Shown here piece by piece: positions 1 to 9,037 of a stretch of DNA of 64,000 nt. The DNA lies in assembly GCA_028871475.1 (NCBI GenBank), contig JAGWMZ010000002.1:1-64000 (forward strand), given 5' to 3'. The notes beneath the pieces are model-generated. The model searched no databases, had not been told where the DNA came from, and saw nothing but the letters and a program-made list of their open reading frames with translations. Each line of letters opens with the position of its first letter. The stretch's first letter is position 1. Source of the stretch: Sphingomonadales bacterium (GTDB taxonomy: Bacteria; Pseudomonadota; Alphaproteobacteria; Sphingomonadales; Sphingomonadaceae). The translations under genes were made by a program, and so were the position numbers.

Positions 1-137
1 ATCAATAAATATCCCGCGAAGCGGCCGAAACTTCCTCCCGAAAACAACCGCTCCAGAATTCATCCCACCCAAAAATAGCGGGATTGCAAAGGGGGATGGC
101 CCTTTGCCCGCCGGAGGCATCTCCCCTAACGTCCCCC

Positions 138-1022
138 TTACCGAAACGTTTCGACAATCGTCTCGCGCCCTGGCCCGGCCAGTTGACCATGCACCGCGCT
201 GATGATGCAGGTGGCCAGCACGCTCACCACCCCGCCGATCAGGCCCGAAATCACCCCGCTTGCCATGTAGAATGCCCTGCTGCCCTGTTGTGTGCCCAGT
301 GCCACCAGCGCGGTCAGCACCATGTAGAGCAGCATGGCGATCACCGCATAGGCCACCATCAGCACGAGATAGAAACCCAGCAGGGAGCCGGTGTTGCCCT
401 TGGTCAGCCACCACGAACGCTTGAGCGCCCGCAGCGGCCCGCGCACCTGTTCGATCACGATCACTGGCAAGGTGACCGACAGGCGGGTCATCGCCACGAT
501 GATAAAGGCCATGAAACCGCCCATGCCCACCGCGACCACCGCCATCATCACCGCCGAGCTGCCGCCGCCCGCCACGCCCGCGACCATCGCCAGCAGCCCC
601 AGCACCAGCCCGAAGGCCAGCGCCGCCAGCAGATAGCCCAGCATCAACAGCAGCATGACGCCCAGCACCGTGGGCAGGCGCGACAGGCCGACGCGGATCG
701 CTTCGCCCACGGTCGGGCGTGCCGAATCGGTGAGCAGCGCCATCATCGCCATGGTGCCGGCCACCTGCGCGATGGTCAGCAGCGCGACATAGGGACCGAT
801 CCTGGCATAGAGGCCGCCCACCGCCGTCAGCATGGCCTTGCTGTCGCGCGGGTCGATGGTGCCGATGTCATGCACCATCTGCACCTGCACGTCGGTCAGG
901 AAAAAGGCCGAGGCGAGGCCAGGCAGGAAGAAAAACACGCCCGCCAGGATCAGCAGCAGTTCCTTATTGGCCGAAAACAGGCGGATCGCCTGCTGCCAGG
1001 CCCGATTTCCATCGAAACGCAT
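138..1022 (-). CDS. polytopic inner-membrane protein, function unknown
   Basis: A 294-residue protein with about six hydrophobic stretches (roughly residues 23-43, 77-97, 115-150, 157-180, 212-245 and 255-280) and almost no soluble domain. Its pattern resembles the membrane domain seen next to glycerophosphodiester phosphodiesterases and related sphingomonad membrane proteins, but I see no catalytic motif. It is divergent from lipB across about 115 bases. The ATG opening MRFDGN is the only sensible start before the first hydrophobic segment. The 137 bases beyond its stop, to the window edge, show nothing I can name. Real gene by length and membrane pattern; function open. Confidence 0.75.
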   Translation of the reverse strand: MRFDGNRAWQQAIRLFSANKELLLILAGVFFFLPGLASAFFLTDVQVQMVHDIGTIDPRDSKAMLTAVGGLYARIGPYVALLTIAQVAGTMAMMALLTDSARPTVGEAIRVGLSRLPTVLGVMLLLMLGYLLAALAFGLVLGLLAMVAGVAGGGSSAVMMAVVAVGMGGFMAFIIVAMTRLSVTLPVIVIEQVRGPLRALKRSWWLTKGNTGSLLGFYLVLMVAYAVIAMLLYMVLTALVALGTQQGSRAFYMASGVISGLIGGVVSVLATCIISAVHGQLAGPGRETIVETFR

Positions 1023-1136
1023 GGGAACTGTTCCTTTGTCGCGCGTAAATGTGTTGCAGCGCCCGGTCGGCGCCGTGGTGCCAGTCAGGGCTTATGTCCT
1101 CTTGATAACCACGGCAAATCGTTTCAGGCAATTCCC

Positions 1137-1823
1137 ATGTTGGAAGATACGACCAGACTCGCCAGCAGCCTTTCCGGGCTGGAGATTCGCCGCGAGGACA
1201 GCCCCGTGCCCTATCGCGCCGCGCTCGAGGAGATGACAAGGCGCAATGCCGAGATCGCCGCTGGCGAGGCGCGCGAACTGATCTGGCTGCTCGACCATCA
1301 GCCGGTTTACACGGCAGGCACCAGCGCGGCGCCGTCCGACCTGCTCGATCCGCGTTTCGAGATTGTCGAGGCCGGGCGTGGCGGGCGTTACACCTATCAC
1401 GGGCCGGGCCAGCGCATCACCTATGTCCTGCTCGACCTGACCAAGCGGGCGCGTGACGTGCGCGGTTTCGTTTCCGCGCTGGAAAGCTGGGTGATCGCCA
1501 CGCTGGGTGATTTCGGCGTGGAAAGCTGGCGGTCGGAGGCGGGGGTCGGCATCTGGACGCGCGATATCGACGGGGCCGAGGCCAAGATTGGCGCGATTGG
1601 CGTGCGCATTCGCAAATGGGTGACGATGCATGGCTTTTCGGTCAATCTCTCGCCGGATCTGTCGCATTTTTCGGGCATCGTGCCTTGTGGCATTGCGGAA
1701 AAAGGCGTCACCAGCCTCGAAAGGCTTGGCATCAACGTCAGCGCGGCGGTATGGGATGAGGCGCTGCTGAAGCGCGCGGGCGAATTTCTGACCCTGCTCG
1801 ACCAGCCATGCCCGAAAGCCTGA
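1137..1823 (+). CDS. lipB: octanoyltransferase LipB
   Basis: Transfers octanoyl from acyl carrier protein to the lipoyl domains of pyruvate and 2-oxoglutarate dehydrogenases and the glycine cleavage H protein, the first step of lipoate synthesis in the cytoplasm. The 228-residue protein has the family signature [12 protein letters not shown] at 81-92, the active-site lysine K150 (in AKIGAIG) and the acyl-accepting cysteine C184 (in GIVPCGI). The frame is open far upstream, but similarity starts at the ATG opening MLEDTTR, so the longer reading is rejected. A lipoprotein gene follows after 17 bases and is probably cotranscribed. Confidence 0.95.
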   Translation: MLEDTTRLASSLSGLEIRREDSPVPYRAALEEMTRRNAEIAAGEARELIWLLDHQPVYTAGTSAAPSDLLDPRFEIVEAGRGGRYTYHGPGQRITYVLLDLTKRARDVRGFVSALESWVIATLGDFGVESWRSEAGVGIWTRDIDGAEAKIGAIGVRIRKWVTMHGFSVNLSPDLSHFSGIVPCGIAEKGVTSLERLGINVSAAVWDEALLKRAGEFLTLLDQPCPKA

Positions 1824-1840
1824 CTTTCAAGAGGAATTCC

Positions 1841-2164
1841 ATGCCCCTTCCCAAATCCGCCGCATTCATGCTGGTGCTGGCTGGCGCCGTGTCCCTGTCG
1901 GCCTGTCACAGCAAGCCCGAGAAGAGCGATGACCAGCGCACCGCAGAGGGTGAAGTGTACTCCGCCACGGTAAGCGATGCCATGCTGCCGACCGAGGCGC
2001 CGACCTCGACCCCGCCGGCCGAACCCAAGCTGGATGCGGGCGATCGCGCGACCGAGAAGGCGACGAGCGATGCTGACGAGTTGCGCAATGCCATGGATGC
2101 GCTCAGCGCCGACAAGAGCGCCGCGCCGGCCGATGCCGGCAAGCCCGCCGCCGCCGCCCAGTAA
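1841..2164 (+). CDS. small Ala/Pro-rich lipoprotein
   Basis: A 107-residue protein with a type II signal peptide: a basic start, a hydrophobic core and the lipobox LSAC, so it should be lipidated and anchored in the envelope. The mature part is acidic, low-complexity Ala/Pro/Asp/Lys sequence without a recognisable domain. The start is set by an AAGAGGA ribosome site at 1829-1835 just before the ATG at 1841; the ATG at 1808 lies inside lipB and would push the signal core inwards. Function unknown. Confidence 0.8.
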   Translation: MPLPKSAAFMLVLAGAVSLSACHSKPEKSDDQRTAEGEVYSATVSDAMLPTEAPTSTPPAEPKLDAGDRATEKATSDADELRNAMDALSADKSAAPADAGKPAAAAQ

Positions 2165-2192
2165 GGGCGGTTCGGCCGTGACGGCGGGGCGA

Positions 2193-2222
2193 GCGCGGGG
2201 GGCGCAATCATGTCCCCCGCGC
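2193..2222. terminator. GC hairpin between convergent genes
   Basis: Perfect 9-bp stem (GCGCGGGGG at 2193-2201 with CCCCCGCGC at 2214-2222) and a 12-base loop, sitting between the lipoprotein stop and the stop of the convergent carboxymuconolactone-type gene. There is no clear T-run on either side, so it could be a bidirectional terminator or a 3'-end stabilising stem. Confidence 0.45.
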
Positions 2223-2230
2223 CTCTGGCG

Positions 2231-2803
2231 TTACAGATCTTCGTCGGCGGGCAGGGGCACCTTGAAGCCGTTCAGCGTGGTCGAAACCATGCAGTATAGC
2301 CCGACCAGATAGATGAATTCGACTGTGCCATCGCGGCCAAAGGCCTGCTCCATTTCCTGATAGAGGATTTCGGGCACGATGCCGCCATTCACCAGCGTAT
2401 AGGCAAAATCATAGGCGAGGCCCTCCTCATAGGTGAGGTCGGACGGGCGATTGCCGCTGCTGATGGTGCGCACCTTGGCATCGGAAATACCGCGCAGCTT
2501 GGCCACCAGAATATGGGCATAAAGCTCATAGGCGGAATGGAAATGCGCACCGGTAACAAGAATGCCGATCTCGCGGATGGGCTTGGGCAGCACCGGCTTG
2601 TCGCCCAGCGCCAGCACCAGCTTCCACACCGGACCGCCGAATTTGGGGAAGGTGAGCCAGGGGTTCCAGGGGCCGATCAGGTCTTCGTGATCGTTGATCG
2701 CGGTAAAGCCGGCGAAGTTGCGGTGGATGCCGTCCTTCATGTTCTCATAAAGGGCAAGCTGTTCGCCTTCGAGCGTGGTGTGATCGAGTTGGGGCAGACG
2801 CAT
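2231..2803 (-). CDS. carboxymuconolactone decarboxylase family protein
   Basis: A 190-residue all-alpha protein of the AhpD/CMD superfamily; the helix LVTGAHFHSAYELYAH carries the E..H arrangement typical of the fold, but the CxxC of peroxidase-type AhpD members is absent. A redox-disulfide role is therefore unlikely and the substrate unknown. The start MRLPQLD is chosen because AGAAGGAG lies five bases upstream; the longer reading adds 19 residues of unrelated sequence. It is followed on the same strand, about 115 bases further upstream, by nadA. Confidence 0.8.
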   Translation of the reverse strand: MRLPQLDHTTLEGEQLALYENMKDGIHRNFAGFTAINDHEDLIGPWNPWLTFPKFGGPVWKLVLALGDKPVLPKPIREIGILVTGAHFHSAYELYAHILVAKLRGISDAKVRTISSGNRPSDLTYEEGLAYDFAYTLVNGGIVPEILYQEMEQAFGRDGTVEFIYLVGLYCMVSTTLNGFKVPLPADEDL

Positions 2804-2917
2804 GTGTGCTCCTTCTGTCGCAGCGGGTGGGGGGAGTTGCTGCGCCTGCGAAGGAAACACGGAACGGGCAGCGCGCCAAGCGAAAACCGGCAGGCCGCCC
2901 GTTGTGGCGGATGACCT

Positions 2918-3904
2918 TTAACGGTTACCCAGATCGCCCTTGCCCACGCTGCCGCTGGCCATCTCCAGCATGCGATCGAGGCTGTGCTTGGCCTTCAGGC
3001 GCAGGCCTTCCTCGATCTCGACACGGGGGGAGAGATCGCGCAGGCTCACATACAGCTTTTCCAGCGTATTCAGCGCCATATAGGGGCAGATGTTGCAGTT
3101 GCAGTTGCCGTCCCCACCCGGCGCGCCGATGAAGGTCTTCTCGGGCATGGCGAGCTGCATCTGGTGGATGATATGCGGTTCGGTCGCCACGATCAGCGTG
3201 TCGCCGGGCATGGTCTTGGCATAATTGAGGATGCCGCTGGTGCTGCCCACATAGTCGGCATGGTCCACAATGGTGGGCGGGCATTCGGGGTGGGCCACCA
3301 CGGGCGCGCCGGGGTGCTGGGCCTTCAGCTTGAGCAATTCGGTTTCGCTGAAAGCCTCATGCACGATGCATACGCCCGGCCACAGCAGCATCTCGCGGTT
3401 GAACTTGCGCGACAGATAGCCGCCCAGATGGCGGTCGGGCCCGAAGATGATCTTCTGGTCCTTGGGGATCTGCGCCAGGATGGCCTCGGCCGAAGAAGAG
3501 GTGACGATGACGTCGGACAGCGCCTTCACCTCGGTCGAGCAATTGATGTAGGTGAGCGCGATATGGTCGGGATGCGCCTCGCGGAAAGCCTTGAAGCGCG
3601 CGGGCGGGCAGGCATCTTCCAGCGAGCAACCCGCATTCATGTCGGGCACGATCACGGTCTTTTGCGGGCTCAGGATCTTGGCGACCTCGGCCATGAAGGT
3701 GACGCCGCAAAAGGCGATGACGTCAGCGTCGGTTTCCGCCGCCTTGCGGCTCAGCTCCAGCGAATCGCCCACGAAATCGGCCAGATCCTGCAATTCGGGC
3801 TTCTGGTAGTAATGCGCCAGAATGATGGCGTTCTTTTCAACGCGCAGGCGTTCGATCTCGGCACGGATGTCGATACCGGCAAGCGAAGGGTGCTGGGCGG
3901 TCAT
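2918..3904 (-). CDS. nadA: quinolinate synthase NadA
   Basis: Condenses iminoaspartate with dihydroxyacetone phosphate to quinolinate for NAD synthesis, using a [4Fe-4S] cluster. The 328-residue protein keeps the family cysteines C93 (MNAGCSLEDAC), C208 (HPECPP) and the C268/C270/C273 group (NCNCNICPYM), with the HYYQ motif at 31-34. Start MTAQHPS is preferred because an AAGGGA lies upstream; the in-frame start 12 codons earlier adds a non-conserved tail. No nadB or nadC is nearby, so NAD synthesis genes are dispersed. Confidence 0.95.
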   Translation of the reverse strand: MTAQHPSLAGIDIRAEIERLRVEKNAIILAHYYQKPELQDLADFVGDSLELSRKAAETDADVIAFCGVTFMAEVAKILSPQKTVIVPDMNAGCSLEDACPPARFKAFREAHPDHIALTYINCSTEVKALSDVIVTSSSAEAILAQIPKDQKIIFGPDRHLGGYLSRKFNREMLLWPGVCIVHEAFSETELLKLKAQHPGAPVVAHPECPPTIVDHADYVGSTSGILNYAKTMPGDTLIVATEPHIIHQMQLAMPEKTFIGAPGGDGNCNCNICPYMALNTLEKLYVSLRDLSPRVEIEEGLRLKAKHSLDRMLEMASGSVGKGDLGNR

Positions 3905-3992
3905 GGAATCTGGTCCCTTGAGGCAAATGTTGGCGCCCATCTAGGAAGGCTTGGCCTGTCTCCCAAGGGAAAAGCGCAAATGCGAGCGATTC

Positions 3993-4874
3993 TCAGATTG
4001 ACGCGTAACCTTCGCCATCCCGCCGGGCCAGCCCGCGCCGTTCGAGATCGATAAGATGCGCCTGCACCGAGCGCCCTGCCGCCCCCACCAGCCGCGGGTC
4101 GAGCCCGGCATACATGCGCGCCACCAGCGCGGGGATGGCGGTGACGCCTTCTTCCAGCAACCGCAGGATCTGCCGCTCACGCTGGCGGCGATGGCCGATC
4201 ATCGAGCGCACGAACTGGCGCGGATTTCCGATCGGCGCGCCATGGGCGGGGTAATAGATGCGGTCATTTCGCTGATAGAGCAGGTCGAGGCTGCGCATGT
4301 AGTCGCCCATGTCGCCATCGGGCGGGGCGACCACGCTGGTCGACCAGCCCATCACATGGTCGCCGGTAAAGAGCGCGCCGCTCTCCTCCAGCGCGAAGCA
4401 CAGATGGTTCGACGTATGACCCGGCGTGGCCAGCGCGGTCAGCGTGAAGCCCGTGCCCTTGATGCTTTCCCCGTCGCGCAGGATGCGGTCGGGTCGGTAA
4501 TCGACATCGAAGGCGGCGTCGGCGCGCGGGCCGTCATCCTCCATGGTGAGCGGCGCGCAGCCGATGATGGGCGCGCCGGTGCGCGCTGCAAGCGGTGCGG
4601 CGGCAGGGGAATGGTCGCGGTGGGTATGCGTGCAGGCAATGGCGACCACTTGCGCGCTGCCGATGGCGGCCAGCAAGGCGTCAAGATGGTCCTCTTCCGC
4701 CGGGCCCGGGTCGATCACCGCCACGCTCTGCTCATCGCCCACCAGATAGGTCTGGGTGCCGGTATAGGTATAGGGCGAGGCATTGGGCGCCAGAATGCGG
4801 CGTACCAGCGGGTCGGCCAGCGGTTCGGGGTGTTCGATGCGGCCGGTGGGCCATGGTTTCGGGGGAAGAGCCAT
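3993..4874 (-). CDS. MBL-fold metallo-hydrolase (LACTB2-like)
   Basis: A soluble metallo-beta-lactamase-fold hydrolase with the zinc motif HTHRDHSPA, a second ligand in ATPGHTSNH, the bridging Asp in FTGDHVMGW and the late His in YYPAHGAPI, so all metal ligands are present. The C-terminal 70 residues form a winged-helix-like tail, as in LACTB2/glyoxalase-II relatives. The substrate (thioester, phosphodiester or RNA) cannot be told from sequence. The start is the ATG with AGGA six bases upstream; another ATG 30 bases earlier (4904) is possible. The DUF1465 gene lies just upstream on the same strand. Confidence 0.85.
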   Translation of the reverse strand: MALPPKPWPTGRIEHPEPLADPLVRRILAPNASPYTYTGTQTYLVGDEQSVAVIDPGPAEEDHLDALLAAIGSAQVVAIACTHTHRDHSPAAAPLAARTGAPIIGCAPLTMEDDGPRADAAFDVDYRPDRILRDGESIKGTGFTLTALATPGHTSNHLCFALEESGALFTGDHVMGWSTSVVAPPDGDMGDYMRSLDLLYQRNDRIYYPAHGAPIGNPRQFVRSMIGHRRQRERQILRLLEEGVTAIPALVARMYAGLDPRLVGAAGRSVQAHLIDLERRGLARRDGEGYASI

Positions 4875-4935
4875 GCTGGTCCTATGGGCGGAGCCTTGCG
4901 CCATGTCGAGCCTTGGCGTGGTGGCGCGCCGGTCG

Positions 4936-5403
4936 TCAGGCGGCGGTGACATGGCCCAGCCGCGCGCGCAGCCGCTCGATGGCGGTGGGGCCGGGGGGCG
5001 TGTTCTGCTCGCGCCAGTTGCGGTCGATGCGCAGCAGGCGGGCATAGAACTGCTCGGTTGTCCCCACCAGCTCACGCAGGGTCTCGTCCATCATGGTCAT
5101 GCGGACCGGATCGGCGGGGGGAAAATCGGGCGCGAGACGGCCATAGCGGCGCAGCTGGAAATCGCTGAGCTCGCCCATGAAATAGGCGCGGTGGTTGAGC
5201 AGCCAGGCCACCGCATGCATCATCCGCGTGGTGGTGCGCAGCGCCTCGCAGGACAGGGCGATGCGTGCGGCATCCTCCTGCGATCCGGTTTCCTCGATCC
5301 GGCCGGACAGGTCAAAGGCGGCACGCACCTCGTCCGAGAGCGCCAGCGCCTCGCTGTACAGCCCTTCGATGATCCTGGGGTGGATGTCGCGCTTGTTGGT
5401 CAT
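4936..5403 (-). CDS. rcdA: DUF1465 protein, RcdA (regulator of CtrA degradation) family
   Basis: A 155-residue all-helical protein of the alphaproteobacterial DUF1465 family. Its founding member, Caulobacter RcdA, is an adaptor that helps deliver CtrA and other substrates to ClpXP during the cell cycle. Residues 15-105 (SEALALSDEVRAAFDLSG through FMGELSDFQLRRYGRL) match the helical core; the C-terminal tail is variable. It sits between the metallo-hydrolase and a DUF465 gene, all on the minus strand, but spacing to the latter (about 155 bases) argues for separate transcripts. That it acts in CtrA turnover here is inference from the family. Confidence 0.8.
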   Translation of the reverse strand: MTNKRDIHPRIIEGLYSEALALSDEVRAAFDLSGRIEETGSQEDAARIALSCEALRTTTRMMHAVAWLLNHRAYFMGELSDFQLRRYGRLAPDFPPADPVRMTMMDETLRELVGTTEQFYARLLRIDRNWREQNTPPGPTAIERLRARLGHVTAA

Positions 5404-5559
5404 GGTTGCGCCCTGTTAAACGCGAGCGGGGCGGGATGAACAGATGGTGACTTGCGCGCAGGCGGTCCAGAAATGGGACGCTCCCGAAATGACACGACTC
5501 GCGGCTGGAACCGGGGCGGGCAGCAGCCGTCCGGGCACGCGAGGGGGCACGACCCGCCT

Positions 5560-5757
5560 TCAGGCGATGATGTCGGGGATCAGATAGTCCTGCACCAGCG
5601 CGATCTGGTCCTTGAGCTTGAGCTTGCGCTTCTTGAGGCGGGCGATCTGGAGCTGATCGGGCGCGCCGGCGCCGGTCAGCGCGTCGATGGCGGCGTCCAG
5701 ATCACGATGCTCGATTCGCAGCATTTCCAGCCGCTTGCGCAGTTCATCCTCGGTCAT
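5560..5757 (-). CDS. DUF465 (YdcH-like) small coiled-coil protein
   Basis: A 65-residue basic/acidic helical protein starting MTEDELRKRLEMLRIEHRDLD and ending in the family's LKKRKLKLKDQI motif. DUF465 proteins are small, near-universal in alphaproteobacteria and uncharacterised. The frame is open for 52 more codons upstream, but homology begins at this ATG. A second, divergent DUF465 gene lies 384 bases away at 6142. Confidence 0.85.
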   Translation of the reverse strand: MTEDELRKRLEMLRIEHRDLDAAIDALTGAGAPDQLQIARLKKRKLKLKDQIALVQDYLIPDIIA

Positions 5758-6141
5758 GCGGGGAGAAGTCCATAGAGGCTGAAGCAGAGGCCGTGAAGCA
5801 TGTGTGACAACTCGTCGCAAGAGAATGCGGCTCACCGCGTTTCGCGCGATGAACTGTTGGCAGGATAGGCGCAATGTGGCTCTATGACAATTACGGAAGG
5901 CATAAAGCTCCACCGAGTCGTCACAGGCACCGCAGGATCATTCGGCAAAAAAGAAGCGCCGAGCGGCTTGGAACCACGGATCTTTGCCCGGCCCTTTTGG
6001 GGCCGATGCCGGCCGCGATGCAAAGGGCCTGCCCAGGAACGGGCTTCCCCCGCGCACATGAGGGCTGACCAATGTGCCAGTCGGTTAGGGCCGCCTCTTC
6101 GGGCCTTTGCCGGATGGCTTCTCTAACAAGGAGAGAGTCTC
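5758..6141. other. 384-base intergenic region between divergent DUF465 genes
   Basis: I see no convincing gene here; the several short open frames lack ribosome sites and family features. The stretch holds a 6-bp hairpin (CGGCCC at 5989-5994 with GGGCCG at 6000-6005, loop of five) without a T-run, and must contain the outward promoters of the two DUF465 genes. Its right end carries the strong AAGGAGAGAG ribosome site of the next gene. Confidence 0.5.
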
Positions 6142-6297
6142 ATGGAAGCATCACACCACCAGGCATTGCAAACCAAACACGCTGGTCTGGAGCGCTTGAT
6201 TCAGGCGGAATTGTCGCGGCCCATGCCCGACCCCACGATGATCCAGTCGCTCAAACGTCGCAAGTTGCGCATCAAGGAAGAAATGGTCGGCGCCTGA
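6142..6297 (+). CDS. very small DUF465 protein (51 residues)
   Basis: A 51-residue protein beginning MEASHHQALQTKHAGLE and ending QSLKRRKLRIKEEMVGA. The KRRKLRIKEE tail is the DUF465 signature and resembles the tail of the gene at 5560-5757. Translation is well supported by AAGGAGAGAG at 6128-6137, four bases before the ATG. Divergently transcribed from its paralogue. Role unknown. Confidence 0.85.
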   Translation: MEASHHQALQTKHAGLERLIQAELSRPMPDPTMIQSLKRRKLRIKEEMVGA

Positions 6298-6597
6298 TCC
6301 GACCTGCTTTCGCTCTCCCACCACTGATTTGAAGGGGTAAGGTTGCACAAGGCAGCAGGCGGCGCGTGGCGCTGTCGGCCCGAATGCTCATGGTGGCATC
6401 GCTTGCGGTGTGGCCGGGGCAAGGAGGCCGGCGGTCGCATGCCGCCTGTTGTCATGCCTGCCCTTTGCGCGGGTGTGCCCCGCGGCCGTGCCATGCAAAG
6501 CAATGCGCGCGGATAATTGCAGGAAAAAGGGCCGTTACCTTGCGGTTCGACTGGGCTGCGCATTGCAATCGCCGCGCATTCGGCTAGGCATTTATGC

Positions 6598-8901
6598 ATG
6601 ACCAGCGCACCCGTCGGCCCCGTGAACACATCGACTGCCGTGACTGCGGCCCGCACCATTCTCACTCGTCTGCACGATGTGATGGCCAGTCGCCAGAATG
6701 CGCAGGCCAAGCTCAACACCGTGGTCGAGGTGATCGGCGAAAGCCTGCATTCCGAGGTCTGCTCGATCTATCTACTGCGCGAAGGCATGCTGGAGCTGTT
6801 CGCCACGCGCGGTCTGGCGCAGGAAGCAGTCCATGTCACCCGCATGGCCATTGGCGAGGGTCTGGTCGGCAGCATCGCGGCGCGCAATGAAACGCTGAAC
6901 CTGGCCGAGGCCGCCTCGCATCCCGACTTTTCCTATCGCCCCGAAACGGGCGAGGACCGCTTCCACTCCTTTGCCGGCGTGCCCATCGTGCGGCGCGAGC
7001 GGTCGGTGGGAGTGCTCTGCGTCCAGCATGTCGACCCACGCCGTTACGAGGAAATCGAGATCGAGGCGCTGCAGACCGTGGCCATGGTGCTTTCGGAACT
7101 GATCGCCAATGCCGAACTGGTCGATGTCGAGGAAGCCTTCGGCCTTGCCGCCGCCCAGACCGGGCCCGAACAGATGCGCGGCCTTACGCTGGTGAAGGGG
7201 CTGGCCAGCGGCGTGGCGGTCTATCACCAGCCGCGCATCACCATCGAACATATCGTGGCCGAGGACATCGAGGCCGAACGCCAGCGCGTCTATATGGCCT
7301 TCGACAAGATGCGCGACCAGATCGACCGCATGGCCGGTCAGGCCGAATTCGGCGGCGGGGGCGAGCATGATGAGGTGCTCGAGACCTATCGCATGTTCGC
7401 CTATGACGAGGGCTGGAGCCGCCGGATCAACGAGGCGATCGATTCGGGCCTCACCGCCGAGGCCGCGATCGAGCGCGTGCAGCAACGCACCCGTATGCGC
7501 ATGCGGCAGATCGACGACCCGCTGCTGGCCGACCGCATGCATGATCTGGAGGATCTGTCGAACCGGCTGCTGCGCATCGTCTCGGGGCAATTGGGCACGG
7601 CGGCCAGCATGGGGCTGCGGCAGGATGCCATCCTCATCGCGCGCAACCTGGGTCCGGCCGAGCTGCTGGAATATGACAAGCGGCGGCTGAAGGGCGTCAT
7701 CCTCGAAGAAGGCTCGCTGACGGCCCATGTGGTCATCGTGGCGCGGGCCATGGGTATTCCGGTTCTGGGCCGCGTCAAATCGCTGCGCGGTCTGGTGCGT
7801 GAGGGCGATCCGCTGTTGCTCGATGCCGATCAGGCCATTGCCTTCGTGCGCCCCACGCGCGACATGCAGATCGCGTTCGAGGAGCGTTACGCCAAGACCC
7901 GCGTGCGTCAGGCCGCCTATGCCGCCCTGCGCGATGTCGAGCCTGTCACGGCCTGTGGTGAGCGGATCACCGTCATGGTCAATGCCGGCCTGCGCGATGA
8001 CATGCCCAATGTGGCGCTGACAGGCGCCGATGGCGTCGGCCTGTTCCGCACCGAATTCCAGTTCCTCGTCTCCGCCACTCTGCCCAGCCGCGAACGCCAG
8101 ACGCGCCTCTATCGCGAGGTGATGGATGCCGCGCCCGGCAAGCCGGTGGTGTTCCGCACGGTGGATATCGGCGGAGACAAATCGTTGCCCTATCTGCGCC
8201 ATGACGATGAGACGACCGAGGAAAACCCCGCCATGGGCTGGCGCGCGCTGCGCGTGGCGCTGGAACGCGACGGGCTGCTCAAGGTGCAGGCGCGCGCTTT
8301 GCTGGAGGCTGCCGCCGGGCGCACGCTGCATGTGATGTTCCCGATGATTTCCGAGCCATGGGAGTTCGACGCGGCCAAGGCGGTGTTCGAGGGCCAGTTG
8401 GCATGGCTGCGCAGTCAGAAAAAGAGCCTGCCCGAGGCCATCAAATATGGCGCCATGCTCGAAGTGCCGGCGCTGGCCGAAATGCTCGACGTGATGTGTC
8501 CGAAGCTGACCTTCCTGTCGATCGGCACCAACGACCTCACGCAATTCCTCTTCGCGGCCGATCGTTCGAACCCCAAGCTGGCCGAACGCTATGACTGGCT
8601 GAGCCCGGCGATCCTGCGCTTTCTCCGCCGTGTCTCGCGCACCTGCCGCGAGCATGGCACGCTGCTCACCGTCTGCGGCGAGATGGGCGGGCGGCAGGTC
8701 GAGGCTCTGGCCTTGCTGGGGCTGGGCATCCGCCGCCTGTCGATCACCCCGGCGGCGGTTGGGCCGATCAAGAGCATGCTGCGTCAGGTCCATCTCTGCG
8801 AGATCGAGGCCGAGATGAACCGCCTGCTCGACGAACCGGCGATTGACCTGCGCGCCCGGCTTCTGGCCTGGGCGCAGGCGCGCGGCATCACCTTCGACTG
8901 A
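6598..8901 (+). CDS. ptsP: PEP-protein phosphotransferase PtsP (nitrogen PTS enzyme I with GAF domain)
   Basis: First enzyme of the nitrogen-related phosphotransfer chain: it takes phosphate from PEP and passes it to NPr, signalling nitrogen status. The 767-residue protein has an N-terminal GAF domain (about 15-175, the glutamine sensor in characterised members), an EI-N region with phospho-acceptor His377 (in GSLTAHVVIVAR), and a PEP-binding barrel with GVGLFRTEFQFL (479-490), SIGTNDLTQFLFAADRSNP (641-659) and the active-site Cys693 in VCGEMGG. The start MTSAPVG (ATG at 6598) is chosen over 27 upstream codons that do not resemble the family. The 300 bases before it show no gene. No NPr or EIIA gene is in the window. 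Confidence 0.93.
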   Translation: MTSAPVGPVNTSTAVTAARTILTRLHDVMASRQNAQAKLNTVVEVIGESLHSEVCSIYLLREGMLELFATRGLAQEAVHVTRMAIGEGLVGSIAARNETLNLAEAASHPDFSYRPETGEDRFHSFAGVPIVRRERSVGVLCVQHVDPRRYEEIEIEALQTVAMVLSELIANAELVDVEEAFGLAAAQTGPEQMRGLTLVKGLASGVAVYHQPRITIEHIVAEDIEAERQRVYMAFDKMRDQIDRMAGQAEFGGGGEHDEVLETYRMFAYDEGWSRRINEAIDSGLTAEAAIERVQQRTRMRMRQIDDPLLADRMHDLEDLSNRLLRIVSGQLGTAASMGLRQDAILIARNLGPAELLEYDKRRLKGVILEEGSLTAHVVIVARAMGIPVLGRVKSLRGLVREGDPLLLDADQAIAFVRPTRDMQIAFEERYAKTRVRQAAYAALRDVEPVTACGERITVMVNAGLRDDMPNVALTGADGVGLFRTEFQFLVSATLPSRERQTRLYREVMDAAPGKPVVFRTVDIGGDKSLPYLRHDDETTEENPAMGWRALRVALERDGLLKVQARALLEAAAGRTLHVMFPMISEPWEFDAAKAVFEGQLAWLRSQKKSLPEAIKYGAMLEVPALAEMLDVMCPKLTFLSIGTNDLTQFLFAADRSNPKLAERYDWLSPAILRFLRRVSRTCREHGTLLTVCGEMGGRQVEALALLGLGIRRLSITPAAVGPIKSMLRQVHLCEIEAEMNRLLDEPAIDLRARLLAWAQARGITFD

Positions 8902-8911
8902 GCCGTGCCGC

Positions 8912-8931
8912 AAGGGCGCGTGGCGCGCCTT
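8912..8931 (+). terminator. probable ptsP terminator hairpin
   Basis: Eleven bases past the ptsP stop lies a GC hairpin, AAGGGCGCG / CGCGCCTT with one bulged G and a TGG loop. It is not followed by a strong T-run, so it is a tentative terminator. Confidence 0.4.
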
Positions 8932-9037
8932 CTCCCGCCCATCAATCTGCGGGTCAAGGCGCCTTGCTGGTTGACTTTTTTACGTGGTTGGCCTTGGGTT
9001 CTTCCGGGCCACGCGAAGACATGAATACGGGATCGCC

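Noticed and set aside
84..1136. Extended reading of lipB from 84
   Set aside because: It covers the opposite-strand membrane protein gene and gives His/Gln/Arg-rich low-complexity sequence; LipB similarity begins at 1137.
6772..8913. A 713-codon open frame antisense to ptsP
   Set aside because: Shadow of a GC-rich gene with strong codon bias; no ribosome site and no family motifs. The same holds for the antisense frames over ppc (13112-15175) and the PAS kinase (33439-35151).
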